Positions 8,749 to 17,417 of a stretch of 64,000 nucleotides of DNA are shown in pieces. The DNA comes from CAXBES01 sp963974915 (lineage in GTDB: Bacteria; Bacteroidota; Bacteroidia; Flavobacteriales; Flavobacteriaceae). A program made the position numbers and the translations under genes. Where the stretch lies: contig CAXBES010000001.1 of the NCBI GenBank assembly GCA_963974915.1, forward strand, positions 124,001-188,000, given 5' to 3'. The notes under the pieces were generated by a model. It made no database searches. It was not told the origin of the DNA and saw nothing but the letters and a program-made list of their open reading frames with translations. Every line of letters starts with the position of its first letter. Positions within the stretch are counted from its first letter, which is position 1.

Positions 8749-9564
8749 TTATCCTTGCTTCTGAATTTCGACAGTATGTGGATAAGGAATTTCTATTCCA
8801 GCCTTGTCTAACGCGATCTTAGCTTTTTCTAAGGTTGCAAAATACACATCCCAATAGTGTTCTGCCCTAACTGAAGGTCGCACCGCAAAATCTACAGAGC
8901 TGTCGCCAAGTCCTGAAACTTCTACAAGTGGCGGTGGATCTTTTAGTACTTTTTCTTGTGAAGCAAGCACATCCATTAATACTTCCTTTGTTTGTTTTAT
9001 ATCGGCATCGTAGGAAACACCAATTACGTGAAAGATCTTTAATATACCTTCGGCACTGTAATTAGTAATATTTCCATTGCTCATAGCGCCATTTGGAATT
9101 ATAACGAGCTTGTTCTGGGGAGTGGTGATTTTGGTGGTAAAGATCTGTATTTCTTTCACAGTACCTAATTCACCCTGGGCTTCGATCAAATCTCCTACCT
9201 TAAAGGGTTTAAACAGCATTATTAATACACCACCCGCGAAATTTGCTAATGATCCCTGTAAAGCTAATCCAATAGCGAGACCCGCTGCTCCTAAAACAGC
9301 GATAAAGGAGGTTGACTCAATTCCTATTTGTCCTAAAACCGCTATGAATAAAATCACTTTTAAGACCCAACTCAATAGGTTGGAGAGAAACTTTTGTAAT
9401 GTTTCGTCCATTCCTCGTTGTTTAGCAGCTTTTCTCAATCCCTTTGTGAGTAATTTTATGACCCATAGACCCACAATTAACAGTAAGATCGCCCCTATTA
9501 ACTTTGGTCCATAATCAAAAAGTATCTCTTTAAATCGGTCGTAATAAACAATAACTTTATCCAT
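8749..9564 (-). CDS. Small-conductance mechanosensitive channel (MscS family)
   Basis: A 271-aa inner-membrane channel protein that opens under membrane tension to release solutes during hypo-osmotic shock. Three hydrophobic segments lie in the first 130 residues. The third is the glycine/alanine-rich pore helix (AAGLAIGLALQGSLANFAGG) followed by the family's VLIMLFKPFKVGD segment. The soluble beta domain (IFTTKITTPQNKLVIIPNGAMSNGNITNYS) and a mixed alpha/beta C-terminus follow as in E. coli MscS (286 aa). It is monocistronic and convergent with the secreted protein gene. Confidence 0.92.
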   Translation of the reverse strand: MDKVIVYYDRFKEILFDYGPKLIGAILLLIVGLWVIKLLTKGLRKAAKQRGMDETLQKFLSNLLSWVLKVILFIAVLGQIGIESTSFIAVLGAAGLAIGLALQGSLANFAGGVLIMLFKPFKVGDLIEAQGELGTVKEIQIFTTKITTPQNKLVIIPNGAMSNGNITNYSAEGILKIFHVIGVSYDADIKQTKEVLMDVLASQEKVLKDPPPLVEVSGLGDSSVDFAVRPSVRAEHYWDVYFATLEKAKIALDKAGIEIPYPHTVEIQKQG

Positions 9565-9749
9565 TTTTCTCTGGGTTTTTTATTAGTGCAATAAAATTAC
9601 TTATACTTTTTATAGATATGCAGTTTAGAAAATTACTTTTCGATATAGTACGTCGATCATTAGATTAAAACCCACCCATTTTTTAAGTTTGATCTTTCAA
9701 CTAGCTTATTTTTCAAGAATTAGTATATTTAAATTCTAAAATCAACCCT

Positions 9750-10778
9750 ATGAATGTCTGCTTCATAATGTACCCTTGGGAAGAGATAGATCCCGAGAAT
9801 GATTCTACATTAGCCATGATCCACGAATTTGTAAAGCGTGGCCACGGACTGGCAATTACAACCCCGGCAAATTTAACTATACGCGATAGTGTTGCCTTTG
9901 CATTTTCTAAAGTGATAAAGCGAAAAGATAAAATCTCAGGTTCATTGAAATCATTTCATATGAAAGCCGAATTTTATGATGAAATGCTACCTCTTGCAGG
10001 CTTCGATGTAATTATTCTACGTAGTAATCCGCCACTGGACATGATCATGCTTAATTTCCTGGATTCGGTAAAGGATGATGTCTTCATTATGAATGATCTC
10101 GATGGAATTAGACGCGCAAACAACAAGTTGTACACCGCTGTTTTCGAGGATGAAAACAATGAAATTCTACCCAGAACGCATGTAACTAAAAATAAAGAGT
10201 ACTTAAAGAAAACGATAAAAGAAGGTCCCGAGAAAATGATTTTGAAGCCATTAAACGGCTTTGGCGGATCTGGGGTGATTTTAATAGAAAAACGAGCTAT
10301 GCTAAGCATCAACTCCCTTCTTGATTTCTATATTGACAATAGTGACGGTACTTCTAACTATGTAATTCTTCAAGAGTATATAGAAGGTGCAGATGAGGGT
10401 GATGTACGAATTCTACTGCTAAATGGAAGGCCAATTGGAGCTATGAAAAGAGTTCCGGGAGATGAAGATCACCGATCTAATGTGAGTGCAGGAGGCTCGG
10501 TACAAAAACACTCACTTACAAAGAAAGAAAAAGAATTGTGTAGACGAATTGGTCCGAAGCTGGTTAAAGACGGACTCTACTTTGTTGGTATTGATGTGAT
10601 CAACGGTATGTTGGTTGAAGTAAATGTAATGTCACCCGGTGGAATAACTTACATGAATAAAGTCTATAAAACAAAGGTACAAGAGAAAGTCATCGATTTT
10701 GTAGAGGATAAAGTTGTTGAGCGTGTTGCGGCATTCGAACGACGTAAGAAGCTTCGGCAGCATGTGGATGAAGCATAA
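9750..10778 (+). CDS. ATP-grasp ligase, glutathione synthase-like
   Basis: A 342-aa ATP-grasp enzyme resembling prokaryotic glutathione synthetase. It has an N-terminal Rossmann-like domain (MYPWEEIDPENDSTLAM), a DLDGIRRANNKL hinge, the ATP loop LKPLNGFGGSGVILI, the EYIEGADEGDVRILLLNG central strand and the metal site DVINGMLVEVNVMSPGG. Such enzymes ligate an amino acid or peptide acid to an amine with ATP. Glutathione itself would need a gamma-glutamylcysteine ligase, which is not in this window. The two downstream genes make a different, peptide-like product plausible (see findings). It is the first gene of a probable three-gene transcription unit. Confidence 0.85.
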   Translation: MNVCFIMYPWEEIDPENDSTLAMIHEFVKRGHGLAITTPANLTIRDSVAFAFSKVIKRKDKISGSLKSFHMKAEFYDEMLPLAGFDVIILRSNPPLDMIMLNFLDSVKDDVFIMNDLDGIRRANNKLYTAVFEDENNEILPRTHVTKNKEYLKKTIKEGPEKMILKPLNGFGGSGVILIEKRAMLSINSLLDFYIDNSDGTSNYVILQEYIEGADEGDVRILLLNGRPIGAMKRVPGDEDHRSNVSAGGSVQKHSLTKKEKELCRRIGPKLVKDGLYFVGIDVINGMLVEVNVMSPGGITYMNKVYKTKVQEKVIDFVEDKVVERVAAFERRKKLRQHVDEA

Positions 10779-10868
10779 AGAACTCGATTACATTACTGAA
10801 AATCACTTCTCAGTGTATACTTCAGAATTAAAAATATAAAAGGTAAAATTTTAAATTGTCAATTCTCA

Positions 10869-11702
10869 ATGATTCGACTTCCTGTAAATAGTATTATTGA
10901 AAAGATCAAAAATGAAGAGATCTTCGAAGCCGTAGCCGAAGACTACTCCTTTACCCTTAAAATCGAGGATTATGTGCCGTACGTATGTGGAGCAGTGCAT
11001 GACGGACATCAATTTAGGAAGGAACTTTGGGATAATTGTCTCCATACTGAATACGAGAGATGGTTTGAGGAAGATCCATGTACAAAGGAGTTTGTACACT
11101 CGCATCCAATTGTTATTGCAGGATGTGATAGTAGATTTGAGTACGACTTAAACAGAGATCCGGAAAATGCTATTTTTGACACCGCATGGGGAAAACAGTT
11201 GTGGAAAGAAAAATTAAGTGCTGAACAAATTGAAACCAGCACTAAGAAACATGCAGCCTTTTACACTGTTGTAGATGCATTGATCAACAAACTGGAGACG
11301 AAATTTGGTGCTGTGATCGTTTACGATATACACTCGTATAATTGGAAAAGATGGGATCGTGAGGTACCCTTAATTAATTTGGGAACAACGAATATAGATT
11401 CTATTAAATTTGGTGAATTCATCGAATCCTGGCGTAAATCACTTTCAGAACTTGACCTGCCGAAGGTTAAAGATTCTAAGGCAATGATCAACGACACTTT
11501 CTTCGGAAATGGTTATTTTTTAAAATTTATTACCAATAACTATAAGAATACCTTAGTTTTGGCAACCGAATTTAAGAAAATATACTGTGATGAATTAGAG
11601 CAGGTGATCTTTCCTGAAGTAGTTTCGGCTATTGAAGAACAGCTTCGGTCGAAATTAAAAGAACATGCTAAAATGTTCTATAATACCTACAAACCCGAAT
11701 GA
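10869..11702 (+). CDS. N-formylglutamate amidohydrolase-like zinc hydrolase
   Basis: A 277-aa protein of the HutG-like (N-formylglutamate deformylase) family. Visible elements are the early VHDGHQ motif with two histidines, a conserved acidic patch, IVYDIHSYNW in the middle (metal-binding DxHS), and NDTFFGNGYFLKFI near the C-terminus. Family members remove an acyl or formyl group from glutamate, but no other hut gene is nearby, so histidine degradation is unlikely. It sits between an ATP-grasp ligase and a DUF1704 peptidase and its stop overlaps the next start (ATGA), so translation of the two is probably coupled. Confidence 0.8.
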   Translation: MIRLPVNSIIEKIKNEEIFEAVAEDYSFTLKIEDYVPYVCGAVHDGHQFRKELWDNCLHTEYERWFEEDPCTKEFVHSHPIVIAGCDSRFEYDLNRDPENAIFDTAWGKQLWKEKLSAEQIETSTKKHAAFYTVVDALINKLETKFGAVIVYDIHSYNWKRWDREVPLINLGTTNIDSIKFGEFIESWRKSLSELDLPKVKDSKAMINDTFFGNGYFLKFITNNYKNTLVLATEFKKIYCDELEQVIFPEVVSAIEEQLRSKLKEHAKMFYNTYKPE

Positions 11703-12865
11703 AGATGCATATTGATGAAATCGTTTTAACACATCCTAATCTTTTCAGAATAGATAGGCATTTAAACGGACTTGTTCAAAAAATTGAGCTTCTTAATTAT
11801 GTGAATCCTATAAATATTGAGCAGGAAAAACGAAACTTTTTTTCTTCTAAATATAATGTCAATCCCAATTTCAAGTATAGAAGAATTGACTTTAATGCAC
11901 ATAAACTTCAGCAAGAGTTATTTTTACAGGATATCGATAGTATTAAAGATGAGGCAACCAGGGCTTTTTATCAGGATGTTATTTACGATTATTCGGGCTT
12001 AATTCAATGTATTGAAACCGTTGGGCAAGGACGAAAGTTTTATTTTAATGCGTTAAAATCGTTTGGTACTCCCACACAAAGAGATGTGGAAAACGCGCAA
12101 TTCATTTTACACTTTTCTGATGAGGAATACAATCAGGAAATGTTTCCCATCTTTAATGTAGATGAGGCTTCAGATTATTTTAGGGAGTTTATTGAAAACT
12201 ACGACTTTAAATTAAATATTAAGTATTCTACAAAGATCTCTGCGGCCGCAATGGTTCAGAACAACACTCAAACCTTACTGCTTAAGAAAAATCAACACTT
12301 TAGCGCTAATCAGTTAAAAGTTTTGGCTAATCATGAAATAGGCGTTCACCTTGTAACGACATACAACGGATTAGCTCAGCCATTAAAGATTTTTCACAAT
12401 GGTTTTCCTAACAATGTTGAGACTCAGGAAGGCTTGGCAGTTTTTAGCGAATATATGAGTGGATGTCTTACTTTACATCGATTAAAGGAGTTATCGTATA
12501 GAGTATTGGCCACCGACAGTTTACGAAAAGGATTTAATTTTTGTGATACCTTCGATCTACTTCACAATCAGTATAAATTGAACAGGGAAGAATCTTACAA
12601 CATTACGTTAAGAGCACACAGAGGCGGCGGATTTACCAAAGATTACATGTATTTAACCGGACTTAAAAAAGTATACGATTATTTCAGAAGAAAAGAGGAT
12701 CTCAATATTCTCTTGAGAGGTAAAGTTTCTATCGAAAACGCGGGTATTATTAAAAACTGGCAAGCCCAAGGCTTTTCAGAAGAAATAAAACATCACAATC
12801 ACGCTTTTGGTGAAAATTTAAACACCAACCATACGCTTAATTTCATTCTTCAGAATTTAAAATAG
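11699..12865 (+). CDS. QEGLA-motif (DUF1704/MATCAP-like) putative zinc carboxypeptidase
   Basis: A 388-aa protein of the family labelled flavohemoglobin expression-modulating QEGLA motif protein. It carries HEIGVH at residues 212-217, a HExxxH zinc motif, and QEGLA at 243-247, whose glutamate would be the third zinc ligand. The human DUF1704 member MATCAP (KIAA0895L) is a tyrosine carboxypeptidase acting on tubulin, so a C-terminal amino acid-removing activity is a reasonable inference for the bacterial protein. It overlaps the preceding amidohydrolase gene by 4 bp and ends the unit. The historic name does not prove any role in flavohemoglobin expression. Confidence 0.82.
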   Translation: MKMHIDEIVLTHPNLFRIDRHLNGLVQKIELLNYVNPINIEQEKRNFFSSKYNVNPNFKYRRIDFNAHKLQQELFLQDIDSIKDEATRAFYQDVIYDYSGLIQCIETVGQGRKFYFNALKSFGTPTQRDVENAQFILHFSDEEYNQEMFPIFNVDEASDYFREFIENYDFKLNIKYSTKISAAAMVQNNTQTLLLKKNQHFSANQLKVLANHEIGVHLVTTYNGLAQPLKIFHNGFPNNVETQEGLAVFSEYMSGCLTLHRLKELSYRVLATDSLRKGFNFCDTFDLLHNQYKLNREESYNITLRAHRGGGFTKDYMYLTGLKKVYDYFRRKEDLNILLRGKVSIENAGIIKNWQAQGFSEEIKHHNHAFGENLNTNHTLNFILQNLK

Positions 12866-12867
12866 AA

Positions 12868-12888
12868 AAAGCGAACAGTTGTCTGTTC
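12868..12888 (-). terminator. Terminator of the mutS2-DCC transcript
   Basis: A 6-bp stem, GAACAG (12873-12878) and CTGTTC (12883-12888), is followed on the minus strand by GCTTTTTCTATTTT. This is a short but plausible intrinsic terminator downstream of the minus-strand DCC gene. Confidence 0.5.
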
Positions 12889-12930
12889 TCTGTATCTTCA
12901 AGGTAATTGAAATACATCTCTATAAGTAAG

Positions 12931-13338
12931 TTACAAAAACTTCTTTTTTAATTCGGGAGTAGGTATCATGCAACTGTCTTTTTTCCCGTACCATTTATAG
13001 CGATTCTTTGCAATATAATCGTATACCCAATCACGAATGGGTTTCGGAATAATGATAAAACCGTAGAGGAGGGGATATGCCCCGGATAGATCTTTTGCTA
13101 TACGAAGTGCTGCCGTAGATTTTGTGAATGCCTTTTTATTGTCGATAAGAATGATAGAATCTGTCTTGGCTGTATCAATACCGTGCTCGGTTACGATCAC
13201 TTGTCCTACAGCTCCTTGTAATGTAGTGAAACGAAAAAGATCCGATTTGTCATTCTTAATTACACGTACAACAGTGCTGTTACAAAGGTTACAAACCCCG
13301 TCGAATAATATGATCTTATGCTCGCTCTTTATATCCAT
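12931..13338 (-). CDS. DCC-family thiol-disulfide oxidoreductase (DUF393)
   Basis: A 135-aa protein of the DCC/YuxK family. The hallmark FDGVCNLC is at residues 12-19, with a CxxC-type pair at Cys16 and Cys19, followed by the usual FRFTTLQ segment. A conserved WVYDYIAKNRYKWYGK stretch lies near the C-terminus. The family is predicted to be thioredoxin-fold oxidoreductases acting in the cytoplasm; their substrates are unknown. It lies 15 bp downstream of mutS2 on the same strand and is probably co-transcribed with it. Confidence 0.85.
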   Translation of the reverse strand: MDIKSEHKIILFDGVCNLCNSTVVRVIKNDKSDLFRFTTLQGAVGQVIVTEHGIDTAKTDSIILIDNKKAFTKSTAALRIAKDLSGAYPLLYGFIIIPKPIRDWVYDYIAKNRYKWYGKKDSCMIPTPELKKKFL

Positions 13339-13353
13339 TTCAATTATAAATAG

Positions 13354-15519
13354 TTATACTTTTTCTAACTCCTCTACACTTACATTGGTCGTAAAAATTC
13401 CATAATTGACCACTGCTTTATTTTTTTCCAAAGTATCTATTGTACCAATGGCTTTCCCATCTATCATCCTTACGCGATCCCCGATCTTTAAAGTAACTTT
13501 TGGTTTTGGCGGTGGTGCTTTTTTGGCTTCTTCTTTTTCTTTCTTTTTTCTTTTCCTAATTACAGCGACCTTTTTCTCTACCTCTTGTTTGGTAATATGC
13601 TCCTTTGCTTTCTCTGCCTTTTTAACCTTGGGAGCCAGCTTTTTACGCTTGCTGTTCTCTACCATTACCAGTTTCATCAACTCATCAATTAATTGCTTTT
13701 TACGCTTATTGTTGAAGTATGATTCTGAAAGTTTATCAAATTTCTTCCCAAGGCTAATTAACTTCTGATTTGCATCATATAACTCCTGATAACTTTCTAA
13801 TTTCTCCTGAACCTTAGAATTGATCTCTTCTAACTGCTCACTTTCAAGTTTAGCTTTCTTAGCCGAATTCTCGAGTGTTTCGGAAGTTTTCCGAAGCTTA
13901 GACCGCTCCTTTTGCAGATTAGCAATGGTTTTATCGAACCTAATTTTACCTCGTTCTATTTTTTTCTTAGACCTGTTAATTAAACTGTAAGGAATTCCGT
14001 TCTTCTGAGCCACTTCAAAAGTAAATGAACTTCCTGCCTCGCCTAAATGCAGTTTGTACAACGGTTCTAGCGACTTACTATCAAATTGCATATTGGCATT
14101 GATAGCATAAGGTAATTCGTTTGCCAACAACTTAAGGTTAGAATAGTGCGTGGTAATTATTCCAAAAGCCTCACGTTCATAAAAAACCTCGAGAAAGGTT
14201 TCGGCCAAAGCACCGCCCAACTCGGGATCACTTCCTGTTCCAAACTCATCAATTAAAAAGAGCGTATTGCTATTACACTTCTTTAAAAACTGATTCATTT
14301 TTTTAAGTCGGTAACTATATGTACTTAAATGATTTTCAATCGATTGATTGTCTCCAATATCGGTAAGGATCCTGTCAAAATAACACAATTCGCTCTGGGA
14401 CTCCACCGGAATAAGCATTCCACTTTGCAACATAACCTGTAACAGACCAACTGTTTTAAGCGTAATACTCTTTCCACCGGCGTTCGGACCCGATATCACG
14501 ATTATCCTACTCTCCGGTTGTAAGGTAATACTCTGCGGAAAAGTCTTTTCTTTCCGTTTTTTATTTGCAACGAGCAACAACGGGTGATACGCCTTTTGAA
14601 GCGATAGCACCTTATCTTTCGTAATAAGCGGAAGCACCCCGTTAATACTAATTCCGTATTTTGCTTTTGCATATATCACATCGATAGTGATGAGATATTG
14701 CTGGTAAGATCGGAGCAATTCGGTATAAGGTCTTATAAAATTAGTAAGTGCCTTTAATATACGTTTAATTTCCTCTCGTTCCTCAAAAACCAAACTACTC
14801 AGTTCGTTCGTAAATTCCAGGGTCTCCTGTGGTTCAATATAAACGATACTCCCGGTTTTACTGTTACCTAATACGGCACCGTTGATCTTTTTTCTGTACA
14901 TCGACTTAACCGCTAATACTCTACGATTTTCAACGATTGTTTCCTTTATTTCATCAAGAAGATCGGCTTGGGCATATTTGGTTAGGGCTCTGTTAAAAGA
15001 TGAATTCACCTGACCTTTCACCACATTAAGTCTTCTGCGAATGGTGAGTAGTTGGGGAGAGGCTTCATCTTTAATATTCCCGTATCGGTCAATTATTTTC
15101 TGAATTTCTTCGGAAATGGCCGCTGTATAATCAATTTCTTCAGAAAAACTATTTAACTGAATATAGAATTCTTCAAATTTCTTAAAAAACTTTAGGAGCG
15201 TTTTAGTGCTTTCTGAAACACTTAATATTCTTCTGAAACTCGACTGCTCTAAAGAACTATTTTCAATATCTAATAATTGAAGCTCCTTAAAAATAGGCTC
15301 GAAACCGTGGTTTGGGATAGGATTGTCATCACTAAAGGATCCCGTAAATTCCTTAACACGATGTAGTTCGGGTTCAATGTCCTCCGGATCGCGATAAGGA
15401 GCTATCGTCAATACACTTTCTTTCCCCGGTTCGGTGATACAAAACTCGGAGATTTGCTTCAATACCGACGGAAATTCAAGATCTTCTAAGGTTTTTTTAT
15501 CGATTCTTACCGTTCCCAA
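13354..15519 (-). CDS. mutS2: MutS2-family DNA-binding ATPase lacking the Smr domain
   Basis: A 721-aa MutS-like ATPase. Residues 1-330 form the core and clamp region. Walker A GPNAGGKSITLK is near residue 345 and Walker B LIDEFGTGSDPE near 425, followed by the ITTHYSNLK switch. Residues about 520-660 are a long charged coiled coil, and the chain ends in a small KOW/SH3-like stretch (IGDRVRMIDGKAIGTID). In Bacillus and Thermus, MutS2 (about 780 aa) ends in an Smr nuclease domain; that domain is absent here. MutS2 proteins act on branched DNA or on collided ribosomes rather than in mismatch repair. Confidence 0.9.
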   Translation of the reverse strand: MGTVRIDKKTLEDLEFPSVLKQISEFCITEPGKESVLTIAPYRDPEDIEPELHRVKEFTGSFSDDNPIPNHGFEPIFKELQLLDIENSSLEQSSFRRILSVSESTKTLLKFFKKFEEFYIQLNSFSEEIDYTAAISEEIQKIIDRYGNIKDEASPQLLTIRRRLNVVKGQVNSSFNRALTKYAQADLLDEIKETIVENRRVLAVKSMYRKKINGAVLGNSKTGSIVYIEPQETLEFTNELSSLVFEEREEIKRILKALTNFIRPYTELLRSYQQYLITIDVIYAKAKYGISINGVLPLITKDKVLSLQKAYHPLLLVANKKRKEKTFPQSITLQPESRIIVISGPNAGGKSITLKTVGLLQVMLQSGMLIPVESQSELCYFDRILTDIGDNQSIENHLSTYSYRLKKMNQFLKKCNSNTLFLIDEFGTGSDPELGGALAETFLEVFYEREAFGIITTHYSNLKLLANELPYAINANMQFDSKSLEPLYKLHLGEAGSSFTFEVAQKNGIPYSLINRSKKKIERGKIRFDKTIANLQKERSKLRKTSETLENSAKKAKLESEQLEEINSKVQEKLESYQELYDANQKLISLGKKFDKLSESYFNNKRKKQLIDELMKLVMVENSKRKKLAPKVKKAEKAKEHITKQEVEKKVAVIRKRKKKEKEEAKKAPPPKPKVTLKIGDRVRMIDGKAIGTIDTLEKNKAVVNYGIFTTNVSVEELEKV

Positions 15520-15552
15520 TTATTCTTGTAATTTTACACAAAAGTAGTGATA

Positions 15553-16218
15553 ATGGATGTAAAAATAGCCCCAAGTTGGAAGATGGTTTTAGCCGATGAA
15601 TTTGAGAAAGAATACTTCAAAAAACTGACTCAATTTGTAAAAAATGAATACCATCAAACCACTTGCTATCCTCCGGGAAATGATATTTTTGCAGCTTTTA
15701 ATCATACAGGTTTTGACGAAGTTAAGGTAGTAATTTTGGGTCAGGACCCTTATCACGGGCCGAGGCAGGCCAACGGACTTTGTTTTTCGGTTTCAGATGG
15801 GATTGCGACACCTCCTTCATTAGTAAACATCTACAGGGAAATAAAAACCGATCTTGGTGTAGAAATTCCCAATTCTGGCAATCTTGAGCGTTGGGCAGAT
15901 CAAGGCGTATTGCTCTTAAACGCTACATTAACGGTGCGTGCACACGAAGCAGGAAGCCATCAGAGAAAAGGTTGGGAACAATTTACGGATGCCGTTATCG
16001 CGAAGCTTTCAGAAGAAAAAGAAAAAATTGTATTCTTACTTTGGGGAGGATATGCTAAGAAGAAAGGTGCAAAAGTAGATGCCGGCAAGCATCTGGTATT
16101 AACGAGTGGACATCCGTCACCGCTCAGCGCCAACAGAGGCTATTGGTTCGGAAATAAACATTTCAGTAAAACAAACGAATATTTAAAGTCAAACAATAAG
16201 TCACCAATAATTTGGTAA
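15553..16218 (+). CDS. ung: Uracil-DNA glycosylase, family 1
   Basis: Removes uracil from DNA to start base-excision repair. The 221-aa protein has the water-activating motif GQDPYHGPRQANGLCFSV and the DNA-intercalation motif HPSPLSANRGYWFGNKHF, both complete, and the usual length for UNG. A GTG two codons upstream (15547) is possible, but the ATG at 15553 fits family N-termini (MDVKIAPSWK) better. It is divergent from mutS2 with only about 30 bp between the starts, so the promoters must overlap. Confidence 0.96.
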   Translation: MDVKIAPSWKMVLADEFEKEYFKKLTQFVKNEYHQTTCYPPGNDIFAAFNHTGFDEVKVVILGQDPYHGPRQANGLCFSVSDGIATPPSLVNIYREIKTDLGVEIPNSGNLERWADQGVLLLNATLTVRAHEAGSHQRKGWEQFTDAVIAKLSEEKEKIVFLLWGGYAKKKGAKVDAGKHLVLTSGHPSPLSANRGYWFGNKHFSKTNEYLKSNNKSPIIW

Positions 16219-16246
16219 CTAGAGAACAGAAAAGGGGAGTATATCT

Positions 16247-16354
16247 CTATTCGTCTTCCGGTGTATCGGGCTCGGTAGCATCGTTACAACTAAACTCTAA
16301 TAATAAAAAGTTAGTTACCAGTAAGGCCCCAAGAATGATAAGAAAGGTTGTCAT
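16247..16354 (-). CDS. Small single-pass membrane protein (35 aa)
   Basis: A short ORF beginning ATGACAACC and ending TAG. Residues 2-20 (TTFLIILGALLVTNFLLLE) form one hydrophobic helix, followed by a short acidic tail with one cysteine (SCNDATEPDTPEDE). GAGTAAGAT just upstream can serve as a weak ribosome site. It lies on the minus strand, downstream of the substrate-binding-like gene. There is no homology knowledge behind this call; a clean helix plus charged tail is the only support. Confidence 0.5.
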   Translation of the reverse strand: MTTFLIILGALLVTNFLLLEFSCNDATEPDTPEDE

Positions 16355-16421
16355 ATCTTACTCTTTTATATAAGTAAGATGCAGTTTTGTTTGTGGGGTT
16401 GCGTTTAACGACTAATTTTTT

Positions 16422-17276
16422 TTAAAGATCGTGTAACAATTTGTTTGTCTGAACTTTACCGTCAATTAATTCTAACTTTAACAACTGATTCTGAATGTTT
16501 TCAACTTCTTTTTCAGTTAGTTGCGACTGACTCCAACTTGTTAACGAAAGCCACATTTGTACATCCTCTAATTTTTGTCCGTAGCGATTGGCGATCATCG
16601 TATCTATAGATGGAATATCCTTAAACTCGCGCGTAGTAGCATTAATTATCTCCACAATATGTTTTATACTATCCTCATCATTTTCGAGAACTTCGTTTCG
16701 TACTGCGATCACAAAACACGGCCAGGGCGTGGGGCATTCGCCAACTAATCTAAATGTATTGTCATCGACGTAGGGTTTGGTCATAAACTTCTCCCACATA
16801 AAATAATCACCTTCCCCGTTTGGTAGGCCATTTACAGCTCCTTCCAGATTATTGATAACAGTAAATTTCAGGTCCTTCTCAGTATCCCAATTTTGGTTTT
16901 CTGCATTTACATACGCCATTAAGTGCGACCCGGAACCGAACCTGCTAATTGCCGCATGCGTTCCTTTAAGATCGGACACGGTCTTATAATCCGAATTACT
17001 GGCAACATGAATTCCCCAGATAAGGGGAGAAGAAACAAACACCTGAACGATCTTACAATCATTCCCATTAATAATATCACGAACCATCCCTTCGGTGAGG
17101 ATCACAGCCATATCAATTTCCTTCTCACGAAGGGCTTTACACATCTGTCCCGTTCCTCCCGAAAAGTCTTTCCATCGTAAATTAATTCCCTCTTTGTGAT
17201 ATTCTTTATCTCTTAGTGTTAAATACCAGGGTAAATTGAAATGTTCCGGCACACCGCCAATATGAAATGTTTTCAT
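16422..17276 (-). CDS. Periplasmic-binding-fold protein (SsuA/THI5-like) without signal peptide
   Basis: A 284-aa protein with the fold pattern of NMT1/SsuA-type substrate-binding proteins. The N-terminal strand is KTFHIGGVPEHFNLPWYLTLRDKEYHKEGI, then DMAVILTEGMV, SDLKGTHAAISRFGSGSHLMA (the typical anion-loop region) and GDYFMWEKFMTKPYV. Neither a signal peptide nor a lipobox is visible and no ABC permease or ATPase is adjacent. It may therefore be a cytoplasmic ligand sensor or an enzyme such as a pyrimidine-precursor synthase-like protein. Its ATG directly follows the stop codon of the 46-aa gene at 17277-17417, a zero-gap arrangement that suggests coupled translation. Confidence 0.7.
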   Translation of the reverse strand: MKTFHIGGVPEHFNLPWYLTLRDKEYHKEGINLRWKDFSGGTGQMCKALREKEIDMAVILTEGMVRDIINGNDCKIVQVFVSSPLIWGIHVASNSDYKTVSDLKGTHAAISRFGSGSHLMAYVNAENQNWDTEKDLKFTVINNLEGAVNGLPNGEGDYFMWEKFMTKPYVDDNTFRLVGECPTPWPCFVIAVRNEVLENDEDSIKHIVEIINATTREFKDIPSIDTMIANRYGQKLEDVQMWLSLTSWSQSQLTEKEVENIQNQLLKLELIDGKVQTNKLLHDL

Positions 17277-17417
17277 TTATTTTGAATCAAGTAACTTATT
17301 AAAATATGATAAGATCGCCATTGTATAATACTCGCGTAGCTTCTGCATGATCTCTTCTGAAAAAACTACATTTCCAAAAGGACGAATGTAACAATATGCT
17401 TGTACATAGGTCTTCAT
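17277..17417 (-). CDS. Small conserved-context protein (46 aa)
   Basis: A 46-aa ORF starting MKTYVQAYCYIRPFGNVVFS and ending LLDSK. Its ATG overlaps the TGA of the nucleoside phosphorylase gene (ATGA), and its TAA is immediately followed by the ATG of the substrate-binding-like gene. This tight packing on both sides argues that it is real although short. It has no signal peptide or membrane helix and contains several tyrosines and one cysteine. Function unknown. Confidence 0.65.
   Translation of the reverse strand: MKTYVQAYCYIRPFGNVVFSEEIMQKLREYYTMAILSYFNKLLDSK

Noticed and set aside
9077..9514. 145-codon plus-strand ORF opposite mscS
   Set aside because: Antisense shadow of the MscS pore and beta domain; proline- and lysine-rich with no family pattern.
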